Positions 7,901 through 14,688 of a stretch of DNA of 27,958 bases are shown piece by piece (positions within the stretch are counted from its first letter, which is position 1; every line of letters begins with the position of its first letter). Below the pieces are notes generated by a model. That model was not told where the DNA came from, did not search any database, and was given only the letters and a program-made list of their open reading frames with translations. Location of the stretch: assembly GCA_035252155.1 (NCBI GenBank), contig DATFDL010000395.1, positions 1-27,958 on the forward strand. Reading direction: 5' to 3'. The position numbers and the translations under genes were made by a program. Source of the DNA: JAICLL01 sp035252155. GTDB taxonomy: Bacteria > Planctomycetota > Planctomycetia > Pirellulales > JAICIG01.

Positions 7901-8482
7901 GGTTCGCTACAGAATTTCGACAACGACCTCGCGCACGGCATGTCGCGGCTGGCGTTCGCAAATCTGCTGACGCACAGTGACGAGTTCTTCGACGACAAGA
8001 TCGAGCGGGCATACCAGCAGTTTCTGGGACGCGACGCCGACGACGCCGGCCTGATCTTCTGGCGCAATATGCTCCGTGCCGGGCTGACCGACGAGCAGTT
8101 GGAGTCCGATTTTATCGGCACGCCCGAGTTCTTCGAACACACGGGTGGCACGAACGAGCTTTGGGTCGATCACATGTATTTCGACCTGCTGGGCCGCGCG
8201 CCCGACACCGCGGGCGAGCTCTTCTGGGTCAACGCGCTGAACGCGGGCGCCTCGCGGTCGCTGGTGGCGCTCGGCTTCGCGGCCAGCCCCGAGCGGGAGG
8301 GCATCCTCGTTCAAAGCGACTACGACGATCTGCTGGGTCGCCAGCCCGGCCAGACCGAGGTGAATGGTTGGGTCACCGCCTTCCAGCACGGCGTAACGAA
8401 CGAAGACGTGCAGGCAGGCTTCGTGGCCTCGGACGAATTCTTCAACAAGCACAATCACCACGGCGGCGAAGGAGAAGACTAA
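4961..8482 (+). CDS. Large secreted mosaic protein: TIGR03118-like, DUF7305-like, PKD-like, DUF4214
   Basis: From the ATG at 4961 (CGGAGACC about ten bases upstream) the product has 1173 residues; an open frame back to 4664 looks non-coding. The N-terminus is very basic and contains IETLESRKLLATDF, the planctomycete motif seen in exported giant proteins. Residues about 35-480 match the TIGR03118 propeller-like family (NLVSDQAGQALIQDPRLIAP, APWGLAIAPG, GDLLVGNFGDGRI), interrupted at about 246-341 by an Asn-Gly-rich tract. Residues about 485-745 carry a repetitive beta region (LEPGVYTGGINVSG, LLPGIYYLQGGGLSVSG, ISVTGNGSINL) like DUF7305 of TadG-type proteins. Two PKD-like domains follow (VIDWGDGT near 790; VDWGDGVTDH near 900), then DUF4214 repeats (FQNILGRPVD, YQQFLGRDADDAG, YFDLLGRAPDTAG, YDDLLGRQPG). 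It is probably a cell-surface or extracellular protein. A strong terminator closes the gene. Confidence 0.88.
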   Translation: MWHPTRLTPRHHRTAKQNRRRPRRQAIETLESRKLLATDFVQTNLVSDQAGQALIQDPRLIAPWGVAEASSGGSFWVANSGSSTATLYQGDVNGSSFVKTPVDVALPGGLPTGAAFVGNGSFTLTDDTGAVVPARFIFSSLNGNLVASPAVTVSPGGQLSVQHGQIVAHVDGAVFTGLAEATAPNGQSYLFAADFQNGTIDVFNTSYNQVSLAGSFTDPNLPAGFSPFNVQVLNGQLYVTYAAYTTTGGQPSDNDGDEDGGPQNDAKDHGNGNGNGNGNGNGNGNGHGNGDNGNGNGNGNGNGDNGNGNGHGNGNGNGDNGNGNGNGHGNKNDNDNDENEVPGVIPVRLLSQTGGIVDVFNLDGTFSNRLATGGDLNAPWGLAIAPGTLGNATSGFGAFSGDLLVGNFGDGRITAIDPSNGTIVGQLTNAAGTTISIPHLLGLTFGNGTSAGDADTLFFASAPTGNSATSSAASLIALDPSSAGAVSATGNASVNVANGGTLIVDSSSGSAIRVIGNAEVSAGTIDVVGVPGVSSTGHGTVEGTLNVGASAVSDPLSSLPAPDISSLTVQRNSTLSISDHTHVTLEPGVYTGGINVSGQASVTLLPGIYYLQGGGLSVSGGGTVVGQGVMIFNAPLTANDGISVTGNGSINLTSPTSGTFQGVSIFEARGSGSPISIDGNGSINVVGALYAPSAVVSATGNGRLNVLSDLDDGITAQLIAFDVNVVGNATVNVTGNQGSIGGVHGLFGSLQAAGSTALTTTSTTLQAVEGTVFHGAVAAFAVTAANPVASNYSAVIDWGDGTTPTTGTVTATGNGGFLVLGNHTYAEEGSQSVTVTITDLTNSGNNTTVNEQAQITDAPLVAHGVILPVQADLSLNNVTLATFKDLGGAEAIGNYTVTVDWGDGVTDHNATVTVNSDGTLSVLGSHTYAATGSYVVTVTIQDEGGASTTTHTVAAIGNVNPDDFFIASAFQNILGRPVDEGSLQNFDNDLAHGMSRLAFANLLTHSDEFFDDKIERAYQQFLGRDADDAGLIFWRNMLRAGLTDEQLESDFIGTPEFFEHTGGTNELWVDHMYFDLLGRAPDTAGELFWVNALNAGASRSLVALGFAASPEREGILVQSDYDDLLGRQPGQTEVNGWVTAFQHGVTNEDVQAGFVASDEFFNKHNHHGGEGED
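5766..5955 (+). repeat. Asn-Gly-coding hexanucleotide repeat tract
   Basis: Imperfect tandem units of the type GGCAACGGAAAT encode (Gly-Asn)n with scattered His and Asp. The codons alternate between GGC/GGA/GGG and AAC/AAT, so the amino-acid pattern is kept better than the DNA pattern. That suggests selection on the protein. It interrupts the TIGR03118-like domain of the 4961-8482 product and is flanked by Asp-rich segments that could bind calcium. Confidence 0.9.
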
Positions 8483-8520
8483 CCAGAAGCGGAGCACGAC
8501 GATCCCGCCCGATAAACTCT

Positions 8521-8571
8521 GCCGAACGGCACTCGCCGCTCCGATCCCTGCGAGTGCCTTCGGCGGTTTTT
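8521..8571 (+). terminator. Strong intrinsic terminator of the 4961-8482 gene
   Basis: GCCGAA (8521-8526) plus GGCACTCGC (8528-8536) pairs with GCGAGTGCC (8550-8558) plus TTCGGC (8559-8564), leaving one bulged C. The 15-bp stem is followed by GG and five T (8567-8571). It lies 38 bases after the stop codon. Confidence 0.88.
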
Positions 8572-8614
8572 CATCGGCATCGAGGGGCCGCGAGACCACC
8601 ACGAATCAAGCGTT

Positions 8615-8682
8615 GGAAGTTTGAAGTTTGAAGTGTGAAGTTTGCAGATCTGAAAACTGAAAACTTCCAACTTCAAACTTCC
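8615..8682. repeat. Inverted repeat between convergent genes (bidirectional terminator-like)
   Basis: The left arm GGAAGTTTGAAGTTTGAAG (8615-8633) matches the reverse complement of 8664-8682 at 18 of 19 positions. The inner part has further pairing around the palindrome CAGATCTG (8645-8652). It lies between the plus-strand terminator and the minus-strand PQQ-like gene, and its right end touches that gene's stop codon. It could stop minus-strand transcription or be a mobile palindrome; there is no T-run. Confidence 0.6.
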
Positions 8683-10541
8683 TATTGGTTCGCTCCTGCA
8701 GTGATCGCATACAAATGGGTTTTCGTCGCCACGTAAAGCACGCCGTCGGCGACGATCGGGGTGTTGTAAATCGAATTGCCCAACTCGACCGTGTACCGGG
8801 CCTCGAACCAGCCGAGCTCGCGCGCGGCCAAGGCCACGTAGGGATCGGCCGAAAGCGGGAAGATCGTGATCTTTCCCTCCTCATCGCCCACGTAGATCTT
8901 GCCGTCGGCGATCAGCGGCGTAGTCCAGCAGGCCGCGAACAGATCGTGCGTCCAATGCACCCGGCCGGTTTTCGCGTCGAGACAATGCACCAGCCCGCTA
9001 AAGTCGGGCACGACCAGCAGGCCGTTCGCAACCACCACGCTCGAAATGCTGCGGTGCATCCGCTCTTCGAAATCGGCGATCCGACTGTCGCCGTCCCAAT
9101 CGAACTGGCTGTAGTGCCAAACGGCCGCCGAATTCGGATTATCGACCGCCAGCTCGCCTTTGTCTGCCTCGACCGCTTGTAGCCGCTTGTGCGCAATTGG
9201 CCGTTTTGGATCGGCTCTATGAACGGCGAGCTCGGCGCTCACATCGCCGCGGCGGGTCGGATCGACGCACCATAGGTGCCCGTTCCCTTCGCCGTGTTCG
9301 GGGTCTTCGCCAACCGCCACGTACACCAGGCCGTCGTGGATCACCGGGATGGCAATGAGATGGTTGCGCGTCGAGCGGCCGCTGACGCTGTATTTGGCCG
9401 TCTTGGGATTGCAATCGAACTTCCAGAGCAGATTTGGCCGGCCATAGGGCAGACCTGGCTGCCACTGGGCGGCGTGAAAGCTGTAGAGCCAGCCGTCGCC
9501 GCCGCCGAAGATCACTTGCGGTACGCCGCCCAGCAGGCCCGCGGCCGCCGAAGACCACTGCCCGTGCAAGACGTTTTCTCCCGGCGAGCTATCGGTCCAC
9601 AGTACGCGGCCGCTGCGCTTGTCGAGCGCGATAAAGCTGGGGGCCTGCGGGGCGGCAACATGGGCGTGCCCCTCATCGACGCCGTTCGACGTACAGACAA
9701 ACAGCACGTCGCCCCAGGCGGTGACGGAGCAGTTGGCCATGTTGTGCTGGCGTACGCCCAACGGGCCCATCATATCGAGTTGCCAGACGACGTCGGCTTC
9801 GTCGAATTCTTCGCTGGGCTCGTCGCGGTAAGGCCCGTCGTTGTCGCCATCGAAAAAGCCATCGATGTCCAGGCAGACGACCTCGCCTCGATTGGTGACG
9901 AACCAAAGACGGTCGCCTTCGACCAGCGGTGTGCTGCAGACGCCTTGCAGCGGCCAATCGTGAACTCGGCCCTCGGGCAGCTTCTCGCTGGAGTGCTGCC
10001 ACATGAACTTGCCCGTCGCGGCTTCGAAGCACAGCAAGCAACCGAGGTCGACATCGGCCGGATAGCGCTTCAGATAGCCCGTGCTGTTATTGGTGCCGAT
10101 GAAGACTCTGCCCTCGGCCACAACGGGGCTGCCATAGGTCTGCGAGCCGAGCCGCGCGACCCAGGCGACATTCTTCAGGGGGCCCGGCCGCAAGCGGCCG
10201 GTGACGTCGAAGTTGCCCGCCTCCCAGGCCACGGGAATTTCGCCGCCGACCGCCACATTGTTCCGCAACGAGCTGCCGCCCCACTGCGTCCAACCCCGCA
10301 GGGGCAAGCCGGCGGCCTCCTGCGGTTGGCCGATGGTTGGCGGCGGCCTCGATTTGGCTATCTCGTCGGAAAGGGTTTGGGCTGCGCCGCGCGAGCCAAT
10401 GAAGGCTAAGCTACTCACGGCGATCAGCGCCATCGCCGCGCGATGACGACGCGTCCCTCCGCCTGCTCTCGCCGATAACATCCACCTCGGCCAATTCGCG
10501 AATCGGTTTTGACGTTCAGAATCGGGATACTGTATGGCCAC
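8682..10541 (-). CDS. Exported PQQ-like beta-propeller repeat protein
   Basis: A 619-residue protein made of repeated propeller blades: GRVFIGTNNSTGY, LWFVTNRGEVVCLDIDG, SFIALDKRSGRVLW, QVIFGGGDGWLYSF, LVYVAVGEDPEHG, KIYVGDEEGKITIF and VLYVATKTHLYAI. The spacing of these Trp/Gly-rich strands is that of the PQQ-binding-like (outer-membrane assembly BamB-like) propeller. The start is a GTG with AAGGGAAAG upstream; an ATG at 10481 and one at 10433 (before ALIAVSSLAFIGS) are alternatives. The hydrophobic segment near residues 37-50 ending in RGAAQ suggests a signal peptide and periplasmic location. A conserved long insert (FFDGDNDGPYRDEPSEEFD) is rich in acidic residues and may bind calcium. No catalytic dehydrogenase motif is evident, so a structural or binding role is more likely than enzymatic. 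It follows the small membrane protein by 28 bases, probably in one transcript. Confidence 0.9.
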   Translation of the reverse strand: MAIQYPDSERQNRFANWPRWMLSARAGGGTRRHRAAMALIAVSSLAFIGSRGAAQTLSDEIAKSRPPPTIGQPQEAAGLPLRGWTQWGGSSLRNNVAVGGEIPVAWEAGNFDVTGRLRPGPLKNVAWVARLGSQTYGSPVVAEGRVFIGTNNSTGYLKRYPADVDLGCLLCFEAATGKFMWQHSSEKLPEGRVHDWPLQGVCSTPLVEGDRLWFVTNRGEVVCLDIDGFFDGDNDGPYRDEPSEEFDEADVVWQLDMMGPLGVRQHNMANCSVTAWGDVLFVCTSNGVDEGHAHVAAPQAPSFIALDKRSGRVLWTDSSPGENVLHGQWSSAAAGLLGGVPQVIFGGGDGWLYSFHAAQWQPGLPYGRPNLLWKFDCNPKTAKYSVSGRSTRNHLIAIPVIHDGLVYVAVGEDPEHGEGNGHLWCVDPTRRGDVSAELAVHRADPKRPIAHKRLQAVEADKGELAVDNPNSAAVWHYSQFDWDGDSRIADFEERMHRSISSVVVANGLLVVPDFSGLVHCLDAKTGRVHWTHDLFAACWTTPLIADGKIYVGDEEGKITIFPLSADPYVALAARELGWFEARYTVELGNSIYNTPIVADGVLYVATKTHLYAITAGANQ

Positions 10542-10569
10542 TGTGTTGCTTTCCCTTCGGCGGCCGGGG

Positions 10570-10833
10570 CTAAGGCGAATGGCCGGCGATTTTTCCGACG
10601 GCGATCATCATTCGCGTTATCGCTCGGCGAGCTAGCTTACAGCAAAAAATGACAACTGCGAGGGCGAGCACGCCGGCGAAGAGCATCCCGAACAAGTAGG
10701 CGAACACCAGAGCGAACATCCAAAAAGCAAACCGCGTCTCTGGAGCCAGCCACGAGAGGACGCCAAGCAGCAAGGCCGCACACGTCGTCCACCAGAACAA
10801 CCTCCGCAAGCTGAACTGGAATCGTCCGGTCAT
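10570..10833 (-). CDS. Small membrane protein, planctomycete FSLRRLFWW type
   Basis: An 87-residue protein opening with MTGRFQFSLRRLFWW, a sequence start recurrent in small planctomycete membrane proteins. Two hydrophobic helices follow (TTCAALLLGVLSWLA and FWMFALVFAYLFGMLF running into AGVLALAVVIFCC), ending in a basic tail. It is an inner-membrane protein of unknown function, and lies 28 bases upstream of the PQQ-like gene on the same strand, so the two are probably co-transcribed. An ATG start is clear, and the N-terminal basic residues fit the usual topology. Confidence 0.7.
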   Translation of the reverse strand: MTGRFQFSLRRLFWWTTCAALLLGVLSWLAPETRFAFWMFALVFAYLFGMLFAGVLALAVVIFCCKLARRAITRMMIAVGKIAGHSP

Positions 10834-11053
10834 GGGCGCATTGTAGCATGGCTTTTGGCGCCATCGGCGTCGGCAGCATAAAGTGAAGGTTCACAAAGCG
10901 GCGATCCAGCGGCTGGTTGAATCGAATGACCAGGTCGTCGACGCCCAACAGCTCTACGAAATCGCCGGTACGCTGGGCTAAAAAGTCCGCGGCTCTCCGA
11001 GTTGCTGCGCGCCTAAGGTTGGAAGAGCTGAGTCGAATCGGCTTCGCGGAAAG
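10834..11053. other. Intergenic stretch with coding-like frames, possible gene fragment
   Basis: No complete gene is seen. On the minus strand from about 11010 to 10870 an open frame reads ADFLAQRTGDFVELLGVDD and then LVIRFNQPLDRRFVNLHF, with GC-rich third positions. The plus strand also has an open frame from the GTG at about 10881 (VKVHKAAIQRLVESNDQVVD... to a TAA at about 10977). Only one can be real; neither has a clear start and family. The piece could be the remains of a gene cut off by rearrangement. Confidence 0.25.
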
Positions 11054-11082
11054 AAAAAAGGCCCTGCGAACACCGCAGGGCC
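11054..11082 (-). terminator. Intrinsic terminator, minus strand
   Basis: GGCCCTGCG (11060-11068) and CGCAGGGCC (11074-11082) form a perfect 9-bp stem with a 5-base loop; on the minus strand it is followed by six T (complement of 11054-11059). It lies about 30 bases past the stop codon of a minus-strand frame at 11113, which supports that frame as a former or present gene. Confidence 0.85.
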
Positions 11083-11112
11083 TCGCACCTGGAATTGATT
11101 GGTCGCTCGTCC

Positions 11113-11392
11113 TTACTTGCGGCGCAATCGCGGAAGAGCACCGCTCTTTCGAAGATTGAGAAGCCGCCTGAATACCGCCTCTCGCTCAATTGAGCGGCCC
11201 ATCCGATCGCTTGCGCGACTGTAGAACGATTCAGCCAATGCCGGATTCGAAAGCACGCGGTCAGCAGGCGCGAGCGTGCTCTGGGATCAACGGTCGGTTG
11301 ATCTTGTCGGCAGTCTCGGCGAGGGTTGCTTTCTTTTCCGCAATCAGTCCTACGCGGGCACATGTTTTAAACCGGTGCCCCAGATCGGGCAT
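11113..11392 (-). pseudogene. Frameshifted minus-strand gene, unknown family
   Basis: Two consecutive frames join into one protein if one base is corrected near 11264-11270. The first, from the ATG at 11392, reads MPDLGHRFKTCARVGLIAEK and then KATLAETADKINRPLIPEHA before a stop. The second continues APADRVLSNPALAESFYSR, then RMGRSIEREAVFRRLLNLRK and SGALPRLRRK, ending at a TAA (11115-11113). The corrected product would be about 92 residues. A high-quality terminator follows 30 bases later. The composition is protein-like and the tail is basic, as in a small nucleic-acid-binding or regulatory protein, but I do not recognise a family. A sequencing error or a programmed shift are alternatives to decay. 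It is divergent from the decayed Fic gene. Confidence 0.4.
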
Positions 11393-11395
11393 GTT

Positions 11396-12358
11396 GTAAC
11401 ACAGGTTCAGGGCTATAGGGCTTTTTTGCCTCCGCCTCTCCGCCATCGCCGCCGGTGGCCTACGACGAAGATCTCGTCTGTTCGCTCTCAGAGGCCGACC
11501 AACGACTAGCGGCTAGATGGCGTGGCCGCAACGCTGCCGAATTCGGACCTGTTTGTGGCGATGTATGTTCGGCAGGAGGCCGTGCTCAGCTCGCAGATTG
11601 AGGGAACGCAAAGCACGCTCGAAGACGTATTGGAATTCGAAATTGATCCAGAAGGCGAGGCGCTGCCGAGCGACGTGGGCGAAGTCGTCAACTACGTGGC
11701 CGCGATGAACCACGGGCTGAAGCGGCTCCCCGAACTTCCGCTGTCGCTACGCCTGATCCGCGAGATCCATGGAATTCTTCTCCACGGAACGCGCGGCGGC
11801 GAAAAGACGCCTGGCGAATTTCGGCGAAGCCAAAATTGGATTGGTCCGGTGGGCTCGACACTGGCAAATGCGTCGTTTGTGCCGCCGCCTGTCGGGGAGA
11901 TGATGGACAGTCTCGGCAACTTGGAATTGTTTCTTCATGACGCCTCGTTGCCCGTGCTCATCCAATGTGGCCTGGCTCATGCCCAATTCGAAACGATCCA
12001 CCCGTTCCTCGACGGTAACGGCCGCGTTGGGCGTTTGTTGATCACGTTCTTACTCTGCGCGCGTGGCGTGCTGGCGCGGCCGCTGTTGTATTTGAGCTAA
12101 TATCTGAAGCAACATCGGATCGAATACTACGACCGCCTGACGGCCATCCGCGAACGCGGCGATTGGGAGGGCTGGCTGAGATTCTTTTTGCGTGGCGTGG
12201 CCCATGTCAAGATCGCCAGGCAGCTATTCGACGTGGGGCTGCTCCGCGAGGTGACAGGCCTAGAGCGCAACCGCCGCTTTGCCTACGAGCCATACTTGGC
12301 GCTCTTTGAGCTGGCGGATCGCGGAACCGGCGAAGCGTCAAAGCGTGTGACGGATTAA
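11396..12358 (+). pseudogene. Fic-domain (AMPylase-type) pseudogene
   Basis: An intact Fic core reads HPFLDGNGRVGR at 11999-12034, preceded by the inhibitory-helix motif SSQIEGT, as in Fic proteins of the self-inhibited class with an N-terminal inhibitory helix. Such enzymes transfer AMP to target hydroxyls. The gene is broken several times. The first codons (GYRAFLPPPL) switch frame near 11445 to PPSPPVAYDEDLVCSLSEAD, which switches again near 11508-11513 to RLDGVAATLPNSDLFVAMY. A TAA at 12098-12100 then interrupts LLYLS/YLKQHRIEYYDRL in the same frame. After WEGWLRFFLRGVAHV the sequence jumps to KIARQLFDVGLLREVTG, implying an internal in-frame loss, and ends at 12358. An open 192-residue stretch (11522-12100) is the longest intact piece. 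A functional truncated protein is possible but unlikely. Confidence 0.85.
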
Positions 12359-12653
12359 TCCGCGCGAACGGTCGCGCCGTGTTCCGCGACGCTCGCAATT
12401 CGTGCCCGGAGCCATTTCGCTGGTATGCACAAACCGTCATGTCTGATCATGCATTATTGCCTCGGCCCCGGTCCTAAGTGATGAACTGAACTTTTTGCGC
12501 AGCCTTGACCTGATCGGAGATTCGGGGCACGACGGAATAGAACGGCAGATGCCGATGAATCGGAGTGGGCGGAAAATGAAATGCAATCCCGCGCCCCGCG
12601 ACAAAATAAAACCGCGAAATGAGCGCGGCCCGCGCCAGGCTGGAACGCCCAAC
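12359..12653. other. Intergenic region without a supported gene
   Basis: About 295 bases between the decayed Fic gene and the stop of the minus-strand PH-domain gene. Frames here have no protein-like features. The right edge holds a dispersed repeat (12635-12658). No promoter or terminator of good quality was seen. Confidence 0.4.
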
Positions 12654-12658
12654 CTACA
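12635..12658 (-). repeat. Dispersed repeat R4 overlapping the PH gene stop
   Basis: On the minus strand the element reads TGTAGGTTGGGCGTTCCAGC and continues CTGG. Sequences of this GTAGGTTGGGC type recur between genes in planctomycetes (from memory). The TAG in its first bases is the stop codon of the 12654-13439 gene, so insertion may have set that gene's end. Confidence 0.45.
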
Positions 12659-13439
12659 TTCCCTGACCACTTGACCGCGCCCCCTGACTCCCTACCGCTC
12701 CCTGTGCCAGGTCTCGAATTTCGCGCAACACTGCCACATGCTCGGGCAACAAACTGGGGGCGGAAGATGGGTGGTGAAGCTCGTCGCCGAGGCCCGCCGT
12801 CTTGGAGTGGCGCAAACGGGAGAGTATGAGATCGCGAATTTCGGCCGCGTGGCTGACGCCCTCGATCAGCCCGTGATGCGAATTGGTTGATTCGGCGCCG
12901 TGCTGCCCGGAGGGCTGCTTGCCGCCGCCGGCCGTCTCGACCAAGACGTCGGCAATGCCGAAGAAGCGCTGCACCGGCCCCTGACGGACTTCGACGTTCT
13001 GCACGTTCTCGAACGTGATGGTGGTCTCGTGAATGACCCAAATGCCGCGGCGAATGCGCAGGCTGCGCTGGGTCATCACATACCAGGTGGTGTCGTACCG
13101 CAGATGGATGGCGAGGTACGCCAGGACGTCGGGCAGCACCGCGATGGCCAACGCCGGCAAGGCCGTGATCGCCCCGGCCAAAGGCGACGCCACCGCGATG
13201 ACGATCCAGATAATCAGCACCAGGCCGTCGATCAGCGTCAGCCCGAGCCAGAACATGAACTTCAAATAACGCAAAAAACCTTCGGCCGGCCGGAACGACT
13301 CGCTGGCGTCGCCGGCGGCGACGGGCAGTTGCGGCGGACGGTCGGGCACGCGGAACCAACGCACGAGCACCGCCCACAGCCCCTGGTAGATCCAGCGGCT
13401 AGCCCGATCGACGTGCTCACTGACGATGGCCCGGCTCAT
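12654..13439 (-). CDS. Bacterial PH-domain membrane protein (YdbS/bPH2-like), second of a pair
   Basis: A 261-residue protein with two hydrophobic helices near residues 62-110 (FMFWLGLTLIDGLVLIIWIV and AITALPALAIAVLPDVLAYL), followed by a PH-like fold: YDTTWYVMTQRSLRIRRGIW, then TTITFENVQNVEVRQGPVQR and FFGIADVLVETAGGG. This order (membrane anchor, then YxVxxxxLxxRxG and the FxxVQxVxxxQGxxxRFFGxxxVxVxTAGG pattern) is that of bPH2 (DUF304) proteins. The C-terminal 90 residues are hydrophilic and include EIRDLILSRLR and another EIRDL. Its ATG overlaps the stop of the upstream PH gene by four bases, so the two are translationally coupled. Function is unknown; a membrane complex is likely. The stop falls in a dispersed repeat, so the tail may not be ancestral. 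Confidence 0.88.
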   Translation of the reverse strand: MSRAIVSEHVDRASRWIYQGLWAVLVRWFRVPDRPPQLPVAAGDASESFRPAEGFLRYLKFMFWLGLTLIDGLVLIIWIVIAVASPLAGAITALPALAIAVLPDVLAYLAIHLRYDTTWYVMTQRSLRIRRGIWVIHETTITFENVQNVEVRQGPVQRFFGIADVLVETAGGGKQPSGQHGAESTNSHHGLIEGVSHAAEIRDLILSRLRHSKTAGLGDELHHPSSAPSLLPEHVAVLREIRDLAQGAVGSQGARSSGQGM

Positions 13440-13957
13440 GAGGTTGGTTTAGCGGTTGCTTGCCGGGCGAGCGCGTCGCGAATCTCGCGCAGCAGCACCA
13501 GCGCCTCGTCGGCCGGAGCAGCCTGGGCGGGTTCGGCCGTGTGATCGCGAGCGCCCCGCATCTTGGTGTAGAGAAAATCACGCAGCTCGTCGGCCTGCAA
13601 GATGCCGTCGATGCTCATGCCCGGCCCACTGCTGCCCGAGGCGGTCTGCACCGAGACGGTGGCCAGGCCCAGCCAGCGTTGCAGCAGGTTGCGGGTGAGG
13701 TGGATGTCTTGGATGCGGCGATAGGTGAGATAGATTTCGCGGCGGAACAGGATGCCCCAGCTCATCGAGATGCCTTCGTCGTCGAAGCGATAGCGGAGCG
13801 TCTCGTATTTGAAGAAGAGCGGCAGGATGGCGAAAAAGAAGCCCGGCCCGGAAAGGAGCGAGGCGATCAGGTAATACCGCATCAACGCGGGATCGGGCCG
13901 CGAGATGTGGCGCGGGTCGAAAGCGGCGGTGGTCGCGGCAGCGGCGGCGGTCGACAT
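13436..13957 (-). CDS. Bacterial PH-domain protein (bPH2-like), first of a pair
   Basis: A 173-residue protein with an N-terminal hydrophobic segment (YYLIASLLSGPGFFFAILPL, near residues 28-47) and a PH-like core: LRYRFDDEGISMSWGILFRR, EIYLTYRRIQDIHLTRNLLQ and RWLGLATVSVQTASGS. These match the bPH2 pattern of its neighbour. The C-terminus carries EALVLLREIRDALARQ, a short amphipathic helix that also recurs in the partner (VAVLREIRDLAQ), which hints at hetero-oligomer contact. The gene is upstream of and overlaps the second PH gene by four bases. Paired DUF304 proteins are a known arrangement in other bacteria. Confidence 0.88.
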   Translation of the reverse strand: MSTAAAAATTAAFDPRHISRPDPALMRYYLIASLLSGPGFFFAILPLFFKYETLRYRFDDEGISMSWGILFRREIYLTYRRIQDIHLTRNLLQRWLGLATVSVQTASGSSGPGMSIDGILQADELRDFLYTKMRGARDHTAEPAQAAPADEALVLLREIRDALARQATAKPTS

Positions 13958-14688
13958 GGCAGGCAGACTAGGGTGCGTTTGATAGTTATTCGCCGGCCGA
14001 GTGGGTTTCTTGCCGGCGGACGGCGTAGCAGAATTCGTGTCCCGGCGCGCCGGGACTGGCCCTGACCTGCCTTGGCGACCTGACTTCTAGGGGGACGAAG
14101 ACACCCAGAGTTTGCGGCCGGAAAGTCGCGAAAAAGGGCAGTTGGACAGGCAATGAGCCGTGCGGGATGGGGGCCGGGCGGCAAATCCCCACGGCGTCCG
14201 TCGCAGCGATCTAGCTTGCGCCTAACGCGACGCCTACGCGCGCTGCGACGGATGTCGTGGCACCGCGTGGCACCCTGGCTCAATGTTTCCATCACCTCGG
14301 CACGCGTTTCTCTTGCCCCGCTTGCGCGCAGTTGAAATAATAACGTATGGCTGGTGCGGCGCGGCGCGAAAAAAAAGCTCGCCGCCGGCCTTGCGGGCGT
14401 GGGCATTCGGAACTTTTCTCGTCGGTCGCCGGGTCACTTCACGACCAAGTCGAGCGCGTGTTAAGAGGTCTGCTGCCGGTTTTCGTTCGGCTCACGGTGG
14501 GCCGACCGCGCGCCCGCGGACGGAACAGACGAAAAATAACTTCGGCGTGGGCCCTCACCTAACCTCTCCCAGAGGGAGAGCGATTATTCTTCGTCCGTTC
14601 CCAGGGTTCAAGCAACCCCCGTTGACACGCTTGCGCGGGCAAAGCAAAATCGCCCCCTTCGTTTCACGGCGGGAACGTTGGGTGGCCA
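13958..14688. other. Long intergenic region with palindromes, no supported gene
   Basis: No frame here shows a recognisable protein. It holds a perfect 18-base palindrome with core GGCGCGCC (14039-14056); an inverted repeat in which 14195-14208 (CGTCCGTCGCAGCG) matches the reverse complement of 14241-14254 at 13 of 14 positions; and a small element with the stem CTCTCCC/GGGAGAG (14564-14580) preceded by CCCTCACCTAACC. The last resembles a phrase repeated in many bacterial genomes. The region separates the divergent PH-domain and MFS genes and must contain both promoters. Confidence 0.5.

Noticed and set aside
9276..10409. Plus-strand 377-residue frame opposite the PQQ-like gene
   Set aside because: Antisense shadow in GC-rich DNA; no motif, and the minus strand encodes clear propeller repeats.
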